Below, piece by piece: positions 45,970-56,806 of a stretch of 64,000 bases of DNA. Source of the stretch: Candolleomyces eurysporus (Eukaryota > Basidiomycota > Agaricomycetes > Agaricales > Psathyrellaceae); the NCBI GenBank assembly GCA_027579435.1, contig JANBPK010000873.1, forward strand, positions 19,634 through 83,633, read 5' to 3'. The notes under the pieces were generated by a model. The model was not told the DNA's origin. It worked only from the letters and a program-made list of their open reading frames with translations, and did no database searches. How positions within the stretch are numbered: the stretch's first letter is position 1; each line of letters opens with the position of its first letter. A program made the translations under genes and the position numbers.

Positions 45970-46024
45970 CCTGATGAGGGCTCTGAAGAAGCTGGGGGTT
46001 GAAATCAATGGCAGGCTTGTCCTA

Positions 46025-46036
46025 GCTCTTAAATAC
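46025..46036 (-). promoter_or_regulatory. TATA-like element of GST D
   Basis: GTATTTAAGAGC on the - strand, ending about 55 bases before the start codon. The same 12 bases precede GST A. Confidence 0.55.
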
Positions 46037-49000
46037 GCTACAACCTTTCGCCTAAAATGGCAGAAGTTTGAGGAACCATAATCCAGATTACGGCGTTCTC
46101 TCACGTCTTTCGACTACGCATCCTTCTCCAGCCGGGAAAGAACAGCGCCCAATCCAAGCTCCGTTCAATTGGCCACAAAACCCGCCAAAATAGTGAGCGT
46201 TGTCCCCAATCTAACCGCAAGCTGGGAGCCATTACACTTTGGCCCTTGCAAGTTAGTCAGCATTTCACCGGAATATTAGCTAGGCTCATCATTCGGGTTT
46301 CAGGCTGGCCTTTCGGCTGATGAAGGTTGCAAGCGTGTCATTCCTAGTTTCTGCTTCTATTATTTCTAAAAACATGTCGGTGTGCTAGCTGCCAGTGGTT
46401 AATTTCACTTCTACATCTTTTCTCCTGTCCTAGCTTGAGACACATTCCCGGTGCAATCTCTGTGCGACTACCCAACGGTAAGGGTCGCTATATATTGGAA
46501 AAGTGTGTTTCTCACCTGCTTCTATTGATGTCGCCGGCGACGCTTTTCAATCCGTTCTTCCGCCTGAGTCCAAAGCCCTGGGCAAGCCTGAGGCCTGGGA
46601 GTCAATCGAACTCCGAGCCCAGTCGCGTATTACGTCATCAAAGGGACAGACAGTCCCATCAGGGTTTCTATGAAGAAATGATAATGTCTGATCTACGCTT
46701 ATATAGCCTCTCGTTGCTATCATGGTAATCAGCCTGATGAGGTGGTAGATATTGCCTGATAATTGCAGGTAGACCTGGTATGCATTGTGGCGATTCGAAA
46801 CGTCCCTTACCCCGCACGCCTCCCAGATGCAGAGCCCTGGTCAGACTACTGCATGCCCAAAGTTTTGATTCCTTCTTGTAGTAGATAGTAAGCTTAGTTT
46901 AGTCAACCAAGTTGGTAGGAATATACATCGATGACGGCTTGGAACCGGTCTCTGATACTTTCAACCCAGTTTCCTTCTGATGTGGGCACCCGGTTACCTA
47001 CCATTTGCTTACAGTCGTTTGCAAAATAAAATGCGTAATCGCTTTCTCATCGTTTGACAGGTTGGTGTGACCGGCATACACTCCTCGGAGTTGGTTGGGA
47101 GTATGAACGTTTACTAGTCACGTTGAAGTGAGGTCCGAGAAAACACAAGAAGATACTTGAACAGTTGCTACAGTTGAACTAGCTCTGGTCTAAACTCCAC
47201 CGCAAGCCACCGTACCCGGTGTCACTGGGTGAACCAGGAATATGCCAGTGCGAATGAGTCGCATTTTATCCTGCAACGACTGTAACAGTCATTTATGATT
47301 GTTCTTATGTTGGGAACCGTGCTCTCGGTCGAGGGAGGAGCGGCGGTGGATGAGTTCTGACATGCAACAACTGTGCTGAAGGGTCGAGATGGGTGTCTTG
47401 TGCAATCCCTTAGGCCTGATGTACAAAGCAGGGGATGAACGTCGGTCTTGATGGTCGAGTGACGACTCGGACACCAATTCGGGATGTCGGGAGAGTCAAA
47501 CCAGGGAAGGACTGAGCAAGCGAGTGTTAGAACAATCATATACAGGATTCAAGGTCTTGTGCGTCAGAGATTTATGACCTTTGGCAGAAAACGGACAAAG
47601 AGGACAGGTGCTCAACTGTGTTTCGCCAATAGAAGGGCACCAACACCATCTAGACGTCAACTGGTATCTTTGCGTCCTGCCAGCAAGGGTTCTCTTGACA
47701 TGCCGATTTCATCCATGTGAATTTGGGAGCAAATTGCCAGGGAAAGCGATGAGAACCTGTCATGCTGCTAGTACAGCGGCCGGTGGCCATCTGCTGACGT
47801 CGTCGGACTTTAGTTGGAGGTCCTGGAGGCGGTCTTCTTGAGATTAAACAATTGCTAGTCATTCAAAATGTTGCTGCTGGTAAGCTTCGGTTCCGCTTGT
47901 GAGCAGAGTGCGCTGTTCATGGGTTTCCATTGACTAATCGCAGAGTAAGTGGTGAACTGTAATGACATGAGAGGTCTGCAAGGATCCAGAGCGTACATAA
48001 ATTCGTTAACCATCACCTTGCGTCAGCTATCGAGGAACATTCGCAGAGAGAAGGTGCAGCGAGAAGGAAAATATTTCGCATAGCCAAATCAGGGTCCACC
48101 CATTGGTGCGACGGTGGTTTGGTTGATCCCGCGTCGGCTGCCAACTCCATCAGCCTGATAGACCTGGTAGCTCTGATAATGCCTGGTGTAAGTCGGGAAC
48201 TTTCCTGTTGCTTGAATCGCTGAATGCTTACCGAATTTGGGTCAGGCTCACGGCCGAGCCAAAGGTATTATGGAAATAACCTTCAAACTTATGGTATAGG
48301 TCAAGGAACTTTCATATTTGCTTGTATCTGCATAGTCATGGAGAATTTCCAGTTAGGCGACAAAGGGTCTGAAACGAGAGAATTGGGAGACTTTGACACT
48401 GTGAACTTCCGTCCTGGTCGACGTTCCTGAACTTTCCACATAAAATCTCTGGATACACCGGGCTCTTTTTTCTGGAAAGCCCGCAATTATCCAGAGAATA
48501 TCCAGAGATATTGGACCGGGTAAAGAGTCTGGATTTGCTACGGGCAATTTTCCCAAAATCTGGAAGCGAATTTCCACGTTAATGTCACTGGAATTCCCAA
48601 TGTATTTCCAGGTTCATATAACTGGCATTACCACCGCACCTCCAAGTGCAGTTGCTTCGTAAACCCACAAAAGATCACAGTATAATTCAATATGATTTCA
48701 GGAAACATGCAGGGAGAGCGGGAAACGGTGTGGGAGCGGATCTGAAATGAATGTAGTGTAGTTTGTAGATAGATACAGAAATGAGCCGTGGCCAGTGGAT
48801 CGAATGATTTAACAGCACGCTTATTGCTGAAGCGGTACTGGATAAGCGCGTCGACGAGCCCTAAATGAGAATACCGATGTTTCGTAAGAGCTCGGGGAAG
48901 TTCTCAGTCATCTGAGGGATTGAAATTGAATATTGATAGCCGCTGATGTGGATATTGGGAGATAAAGTGGTAGTAGGACGTACATAAGGAGACATTGCTT

Positions 49001-50532
49001 GGCGCTATCGGGGCTCCCGTCGGGGAAAGTGTCCTTGAACTAGAAGCCAAAAGGATCCAAGCCTTTCCGAGCCGTCGGCTACAAAAAACGTTGCTCAAGT
49101 ATTCCGTCTTGAGAGAGTGAAATAAGGCACGCACCAAGAGATCACGATAAACCTCATGCTGACGCCCGCAGCAGTAGCAGTATGGAAGCCCCTCTGCTTT
49201 CCACAAGCTTTCCTTCTAGGCTTACCAGGTCGTTTATGTTCTAATTTAGTAATGATTTTAGAAGGAATGGCCAAAAGAGATGACGCCTGCAGACTTTTGG
49301 CACTTAGCTCCCAAGTCAGGTTCGTCGCTGTCTTCACCATCATCTCCGGAATTGCCAGGCCGGCGAGCATTGGCCAGACACTGGTAACAGAGCGGAACAA
49401 GCCCGGAGTCTATGGGGCGACAATCAGAAAGAGACCGATCCTGCGAGTGTAAAAGCATAACTCACACAATGCACCAGTCAATTGACCACCTCCTATTTGA
49501 GACAATCTGATGAGGGGACAATTCCTTCCAAGGCGCACTGAATCAGAAGCGTATTTGATGTGAAAACTTAGAATTACTCAACTCATTCGGCCAGCTTGTC
49601 CAACGGCACGCCTGTTCAAGAGAAATGCCATGAAGGGACCTTGGCTTTTGCTAGCTGCGTCACTGCGATGTTTCAGTTTGAAAGGGTGACCTGTCAAATC
49701 TTTCGCAAAGTGGTGTGAGAGATGGGGATGGATGTTAAGTGCTTCGTGTATCTGAATTGCTCGCTGAACTCACATTTCCAGCGAATTATGACTGCGGATC
49801 CGGAGCCAGCTCAGCGTGGTCTCGAAATAGCGTAGCGTCAGCTCAAGCACTGTTTAGGACGTATTTCTGGTTACCAGGGAGCAGGCCACCTTGGACTGTA
49901 CATCCTCCAAACGCTATGGGCGGGAACTTTACTGCACATGAGTGGGCGTCATGAGAGTAATGAGAGGAAAGGTGGAAACGTACGCCGCAGGCTGAACAAA
50001 CACCTGCACATCCACCACCAGATCCGTTCAGAGCATCGTCCTCGGCGTGTTTTGCGCACCATCGTAACAGTAAAGTCCACGACAGCTGGATAGTGGTGCA
50101 CTTCAGGGGGTCGTGCGCTAAGCCCAAGATGAGCCTACCAGGGAGTGAGAAGTAGGACTTGAAAGAGGGCGGGCTGCGATTTCAACTGCCTTTCTTGAAC
50201 CAAACCATGGATCACGTGGAGTGATGGATGGACCCATACTAATTTTACGGTACTTCAAGAGTCGGATAGTAGGTGGTTGGCAATTGTGCGGTTGGGAAAT
50301 GGGGGAGAGGCAAAGGACTCAGATGTAACATCGGCAAAAAAANCAGTCGCACATCGAATTGAATACGTTAGTAACATGAGAAAAACGTGAGTAACTTATG
50401 TTTGAGTAGCTATCATCGAAATAATCGTAACGATAATGAGAACCGAAACGGAAGCCAGATCCCAAAATGACAATTTGAGGCACAGAGATGGTCAAGAATG
50501 GAGCAGAACGGCAGAACGAGAGCAGAGCTGGA
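46037..50532. other. 4.5-kb gene-poor stretch
   Basis: No frame on either strand carries a motif I recognise. A short region (about 48430-48630) is rich in CTGGA/CCAGA words (TCCAGAGAATATCCAGAGAT, TCTGGAAGCGAATTTCC) and may be a decayed mobile element. An N at 50343 lies in an A run. The 49100-49460 part has an open - frame rich in hydrophobic residues but no family match. Confidence 0.4.
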
Positions 50533-53456
50533 TCACCCCACTTCCCTCCTCGTGATGACCTCCCGAGATTTCTCCTCGACGATGGACCGAAGGCGAATGA
50601 TCTGGGACGATCGTCGAAGTCTACGTTTCCATTCACTCCGGGGTAATGGTTTGTAACTCCTCTCAATTTCCTCCAGTCGCTGAAGATAATGGGCTTCTGC
50701 GTCCGTAGTCCAACCTAAAGGGCCACAAAGTTGCTCCCAAAGGTCGACGGGCGGCCACCAAGACATTCTACCCATTTGACCAGGTTCACCGTTTCCTCCT
50801 GGGGAAAAAATGAGTTGAAGGAATGGCGTCGTAAGATGCAAGCAGAAACCTACTTATTAAATGATCGTAATGGCCACATATGCAATCTGCCGCATCCGCG
50901 CTCAAATCGTCATCGATTAGAAATCCCCCATACCCGGTTCCACGAGTTACACCATTGCCTTCAAACGCTGCACGGCTTGGCCCAGCGAAGACAGCATCAA
51001 ACCCGATGTCTTCCATCGCCAACCTCCACACAATACCTCCCCTGAGAAGTGCTGCACGTCCAGCTGAACCCATCAGGAGCGCTTGACGGTTACGTAGGTA
51101 GCTTTCGTAGTCGTCCTTGCTGTATTGGTAGTTGTCGCTCCGAAACTGGATAAAATGGCTGGTAGATCGAAGTTGAATACTAGGAAGACTTGACACCGAC
51201 CTCCAAGTCTGGAAGCGAACCCCAAGGCCAAGCAAGGCATGGGCAAGCGCCGTGGGATCGGATAGCGACTGGTCCAGTCGACAGATCAAGAGAGCAACGT
51301 CGGCAGATAGGCAGCCTACGAGCCACCTTTGGCCATAATCACTGGCAAACCAAAAAGCCTCTCGAGCCTCTTCAACAAGGCGGCTCTGTCGACCTTTGAC
51401 GTTGTCCCACTCCTCAATGACTACATGTACCGACACCATTGACCGTCGGAGATCTTTGAATCTTGGGAGGGCTGTAACTGGCATCCCACTACCCTTTGCT
51501 AAGTCCCAACACTCGTGCAATGCAGAGTCTTTCCGGGCCAGAGATTTAATGAATTTAAGAACGCTCTGACCATTGGCAGACTGCCAAAACGGATCCTCGC
51601 GGGGAACGAGTTTGGATATGCCCAAAACTTTGGGAACGAGGCCAAGGCAGGAATCAATCGAGTCGGATGGTTCGAAACCTTGCAAGGATACAGCCGCAGA
51701 GCTGGCGAAGGACGCGAGAGCGAATGTGTAGCCAAACAATTTATAGGCCATGATTGGAACTTCTGTCTGGGCAGACGGTTGTGTTGGTGGCTCACCCGGA
51801 TAAGCCGTATCGACCTGCGTTGAATCTAGAAGGGATGCTTGGTCCAGAGAGGATCCAGCATCGCCCCCCGTCCCTTGTAATGGAGAAAGCCCATAATAAG
51901 CGCGACACCGTGCAAGTTCTTCTTCAAAGGTTTTTCCTTCATAATCAGCCCATGTTCGAGCCATGTAATCGAGTTGTTCTTCGTCTGGAGGACCAAAGTA
52001 CTCGCACAGGTCCCATTCATTGTACATGCTGTCATATTTCGCTTGCCTCTTCCCAAACCTTCCACTTTCTGTGAAGACGTCTTCCATATCGTCTTTGTCA
52101 GCGCGCCTCCGAACGAATACATTGCTGGTAGGATCCATTTCCCAAATGAAGTAGCGAGTTTTTCGCGGGTTAGTGGGCGGGCACCGCTCCCGGTTTTCCC
52201 GCTTTACCCTCTCCTCTGTCAACTCCTGTGAGAGCAGGATAGCCCTACGACCAGCACGCTCTTCAAAGTGCACTTCCCAGGTTCTTTGTTCGGGCGCTAG
52301 CTCGGGTCGTTGTGGATAAGCCTTTGCCCTTCGCGCCTCTGAGACATTCGCAGTTGAAAGACAAAGCGCACCAGGTGATGGAGAGCCGGTATTGGTCAGA
52401 AAATTCATGTTGTGATTGCAACCAGCACGGGGGCATACTTGAACTGCGTCGGGGGNAAGGAGCGTAGCGCTGCCAGAAAGGGTTTCTGGAGGCGATTTCC
52501 ATTTCTCTGGCTCCCCACTCGTACCAAACAGGGACACCCACTTCACACAACCAATCGATCGACACCAGGTCTTCTAAGTCACTGTCTGGGATTTTGACAA
52601 AGACCCCAACCCTTTCCACCGACCCGTCAAACCGAGAGACGCAGGTGTTTTGAAGGTCTGATACAAAGATCTCGTCCAAAACGATGGCCCTTTCGTCTGT
52701 ACGGCGGTAATACCTGCGCTGGTCTTGATCTCCCTTTACCAGTGTTTCGACCCATCCCGGTAGACGACGAACCCCCACTTCTTTCGCCCTGTCAGACATC
52801 ACTTCACTCACAGCAATTGCATACGAAAGGCATCCCAGCCAGATCGAGAACCAAGAAAAAGCGGTGAAAATATCCTTCTTCAAACCCCCCTTTGTTAACC
52901 CCTTCCCCAATTCCACATTGGCGTCGACCTGGGCACAAGGATAGGCAGGACGAACGGCAGCGGCTCCGGAAGCAAACAGCAAAAGGTGAGTGGCCTCAGC
53001 AATCTGGAATTGCAGCTTCTGCCACGCCAACCAGACCTTCCGCTCCGGGATGGGACGCTTACGTTCGTGGTCATAAACGACCTTTGGTATGTGCGAAAGA
53101 GGGTGGAACGGTGGGGTATCAACGTTAGGCAAGACGGGCGTGAAGGCGAGATATCCGTGAGCTTTAGTCCACCATTGCGGCTTGCAGATATCGAGCATTT
53201 GATAGTCGCGGCCTTGCAAAACCCCGCCATTCGGATCGGAGAGAGGAGGAGGAGGGGTTACGTTGGGACGATTGCAGTTTGGTGAGAAGTAAGTTCGACC
53301 GTCTACGTTGTACAAAAACCCTCGAGACTTGAAAGCCGTCCTGCAGCCTGTATTGTCTTCTCTATGTTTCTGGAGGATTGCGCTTGGAATTCCGTGCCGA
53401 CCAGGGACTAGCGGATCTGGAGGGTGCGCCAGGTACGGATACTCCAGGACCTCCAT
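50533..53456 (-). CDS. 955-aa orphan protein of agaricomycete type
   Basis: Two exons (53456-50854 and 50798-50533) give 955 aa if the N at 52456, in a G run, is an extra base; otherwise the frame breaks there. I recognise the layout from uncharacterised agaricomycete proteins but no function. In order: PHPPDP-like opening, VPGRHGIPSAILQKHREDNT, GFLYNVDGRTYFSPN, PKPQWW-like ICKPQWWTKAHGYLAF, a hydrophobic helix region (LLLFASGAAAV, IWLGCLSYAIAVSEVM), VWYEWGAREMEIASRNPFWQ, a charged middle (AYPQRPELAPEQRTWEVHFE), YFIWEMDPTSNVFVRR, an EYFGPPDEEQLDYMARTW segment, and at the C-terminus MGRMSWWPPVDLWEQLCGPL with a basic tail. The hydrophobic parts hint at membrane contact, which is inference. No nuclease or transposase motif was seen. 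Confidence 0.65.
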
Positions 53457-54106
53457 ACTAAATGCTTTACACTAGCCGGGTTTAGGGTAAGTTCGTGTTC
53501 ATACGATTAAAAAANGACCTGGATCTACTAACCAAATCTTTCGAAAGAAATTGGTCAGGCGTCGCCCTCCTCGGAGTTCGAGTCTGTAGTCCCAGCCGGA
53601 TCCTTGCGTCAGTAAGAGGGTCGTTTAACGTCCGCCCTACTCTGAGAGGATCGAGATGGCATATAATTGAAAGATTCCAGCTCCTTACCGTAGGGGTCGC
53701 TGCCAGTTGAAGGCTCCTCCCCACTGATCGTCGGAACCAGTGAACCTACTAGGTAGCGGCATTCGATCAACTGCCATTGTAAACTCCGAATTCAAACTCA
53801 GTGCCGCCGCGAGGGCAGCCACCGGCCAAGCAGTCAAACTCCGCTCTACCACTCACTGCGTCGTCGGACGGGGCTGGGCAGTGGGCGTGCGAACTTGATG
53901 TGAGTCAGAATGGCTCATTGCCAAGCCGAAGAGGCTTGGTCTGCCACCAGCACTTACCACCCCGGGGTGAGGCCGCAAGCATCAATGCGATCTTGAATGC
54001 GTCTTTCAACACGACTTACTTCTCCAAGTTCTGCGTGCCACTCAGCCACTGTTCAGAGCGGCCATCCTCGAATTGCTCCGCCATCCCTGGAGCGGGTCTT
54101 CATTAG
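53457..54106. other. intergenic, upstream of the 955-aa gene
   Basis: Presumed promoter of the - strand gene. An N lies at 53515 in an A run. No other feature was recognised. Confidence 0.4.
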
Positions 54107-54690
54107 CTAGATGGCCCACTGCCCCTCCCCGCTTGGTGTTGGCACGTTTACGGTGACGCAACGGGGCCGTCGTTAAACTAGATGCCCCGCTTCTCGCTGC
54201 TCGGTGGTACGTTTACGGTGGCGGGACGTCGTTAAACTAGACGTTCCGTGTATAGGTCAACNTGAAGGGATCCAGCGGNNCGTCGTTAAACTAGATGGCC
54301 CGCTCCCCTCAGCTCGGTGGTAAGTTTACGGTGACGGGACGTCGTTAAACTGGATGTTCCATGTATATAAAGGTCAACTGAAGGGATCCAGCGGGTTCAA
54401 GCTGCCCACTCCTGATCCTTGCTCGGTAGTGTAACTTTGGATTATCGCGCTGTCTGCGTATGGCAGTGACGGGATGTCGTTCAAAAGCCAGACGTTCGGT
54501 CTCCCTTTGGCGTGACTCCGAGGCGGGGGTTAGTAGCTAGATAGCCCGTTCAACAGCTCGATGATGGAAATTCACACCTGGCGAGGCTCAACCAGCTTCG
54601 TCATTAGCGTAGTCAGTTCACTTCTCCCATCTGGGTGATGCCCTTCAAACCATGACTCGGATGGGACGCTGTTAACTAAACGGTCCGCAC
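54107..54690. repeat. minisatellite, alternating unit types
   Basis: Units of about 54-70 bp end in CGTCGTTAAAC followed by TAGATG or TAGACG. Type A units (near 54107, 54178, 54290) contain CTCGGTGGTACGTTTACGGT-like DNA. Type B units (near 54238, 54350) contain TATAGGTCAAC and GAAGGGATCCAGCGG. The order is A A B A B, so the A-B pair is a higher-order unit of about 115 bp. Decayed copies follow (GGGATGTCGTTCAAAAGCC, GGGACGCTGTTAACTAAACG) to about 54690. Ns at 54262, 54279 and 54280 mark assembly trouble. Confidence 0.75.
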
Positions 54691-54871
54691 AGACAGTCTA
54701 AATTGTTAAGTTCAAGGGGGGTGTACTATGGTCATGGACAAGGTAGTTACAAGAGTGTGGCCCTATGGCCGGGAACAGGCTGAGTGTGGTTGGGGAGCGG
54801 GAGCTCAGTGCAAGAAATGATATGGAATGGGGGAAAAATTAGTCGAGCTGCTGGGGATTCAGGATCTGCGT

Positions 54872-56531
54872 TCAAGGGAGTTGGGAACGTTCGGCTTCAT
54901 GCTCTCGCTGCAGTTCTCTGCGCCGGAGCTTGATTCTGGCGACGACAGACTCTTCGTGGATTGTGCGGCTATCTGATGTATTGAGCTTCGGGAAAATCTG
55001 TCTAGCGCAAATAATCAGTCGAGCAGTCTCTCAAAGCCACTGCGCAAAGTACCTGTTCCACCACCTGAGAAGTTCTTCGGCCTCTTCTCGCTCCTCTGGA
55101 TCCTCCAATACCTCAACTATGAGATTATAGAAATATTCGGAGTCAGTTACCCGATCGGTTCGCAAAAATATACTGGCCAAACAGAGTGCAAATCGGACCT
55201 GGTGATCGATAGTTAGCCCGTGTATACACTGACTGGAATACGGAGTGGAAGGCTTAATTCATCGGTGTCATACCTGTGTCGCGATGTATGCAATCGATGG
55301 AGCAGTAACAGATTTCATGCCGTGTATGCGAGCATTGCAGGACCTAGTGGCACGATTCTCATTCCGGTCGTTGACAGAACTCGGAGAGGTAAAGACATGC
55401 TTGAAGGCCTAATAAGTAGCGACAAAATCAGTCAAGAGTCCGGCACTGGTTACAGAGAAACCAAAAAATTCGAGTACCGAAACCAAAAGCCGACTTTGCA
55501 GGAGGCCCTCCCAAGGGTTTGTGGGATCGTATGCATAGTCCCTGTAAATGAATCGAGGCCACATGTCTCCGGATGGCACAAGGGTGCCAGCTTTGAGATC
55601 CCTGCGAATTCTGATAGTAGGTGAGCCAGGGTCACTGGATCTGGCGCTACCAGACGTTGGTAAACTGACTTACTTGGGATCATTCCAATCCAGATTTACT
55701 GGGCAGAGAAGCTGGCCAGTTGTATCATGATAGAAACCACGATCGGTCTTCACATTGCGTTGGATTGGTGGGCTCAAAACCCCGCTAAATGGCGTGATCA
55801 GATCAACAACGGCGGATTTCAGCGATTTGCAATCATCTGCACGAGCTGCGTTGATTCCCTTGGTTATCTTTATGGACGAGGTTATCAGCTGTCCTAAGCC
55901 AGTGAGTTAATGGTACTGCACCATCTCCGCAACGTAGTACAGCTCTTGCTCTGATCCTGTGCTGAGCCTCTCTTCCAGGTTGGGAGACAGCGCCAGGAGC
56001 TGGCAGTAGACTTCATGCTCCTTCTTTTCACTGTAGGCAGGGTTGTTACAACCCTCAATGGTTTACCACTTTCAAGAAAGAGTGGAGGAAGGCGCACCTT
56101 GGTGAAAGATCGCTCTCAAAAAGACGACCCAATTCCAGTTGGACTGTCCTTGAAAGTCCGTTCTTGATGAGGGTTTGTATACGACAAAATGTGCTAACCG
56201 TTCTGCCAAAATGACGGCCATACCCGACTAATGGGTCTGTTTTCACCCTAAAGACAGGAAATGGTAGTCAGTGGCACGACCGTGGAGTTGGAATGACTTA
56301 GACGTGCTGTTTCCTAACCGGTCCAGCGCTTGTGAAGACCTCGGGGAGTCCGTGTTTCAAACGGGTACTGTTNGCCTGCGAGCTTTCATTTCCCGTGCTG
56401 GGGTCTAGAATACCGCTGGCCATTGGCAGATGCCCAATGACAATTGCTACGACGGTGGAGTGGGGTCGAGGTGAGAGCAAAGGAGAGAGGAGTGGCTGCT
56501 GATAGTATCGTGGCACTGACTCGCCTGGCAT
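54872..56531 (-). CDS. DUF6698-type protein
   Basis: Multi-exon gene from ATG 56531-56529 to TGA 54874-54872. It fits DUF6698, a widespread agaricomycete family of unknown function. In order: VKTDPLVGYGRHFGRTVSTF, EKKEHEVYCQLLALSPNLEE, LKSAVVDLITPFSGVLSPPI then RNVKTDRGF, LCPVNLDWNDPK, VPSGDMWPRFIYRDYAYDP then WEGLLQSRLL, AFKHVFTSPSSV, ARIHGMKSVTAPSIAYIATQ, VRFALCLASIFLRTDRVTDS, and LLRWWNRQIFPKLNTSDS. All blocks can be joined by GT-AG introns, though the one near 55390 is uncertain. It lies just left of the transposon and on the same strand. DUF6698 proteins are often near transposons, which may mean a past mobile origin (inference). Confidence 0.75.
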
Positions 56532-56806
56532 GCCGGTGGTGGTTTATGTATCAGTACGCTAGCCCGATAGATCTTCAGCCTCAAGTTACCGCAAGCCACA
56601 AAGTTCAATTGGGGCCATGCTCGGGTTGGGTGCCGTAGTAGACTTCCGGGAGTGTCCTGTCAAGAGGCTAAGCGTGCCCATGGCAACTGGCACTGCCAGT
56701 AAGTTGCGACATAAAAATGCAGAATAATTTGTTGCTAGCCCTAACAGTAACGTAGCAGCATGCCCAATTGCTTTCCGTTTTGCAACCCATTGCACACGAT
56801 AGTATG

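Noticed and set aside
49095..49458. Possible small membrane protein
   Set aside because: Hydrophobic residues are scattered, there is no start context, and no family fits.
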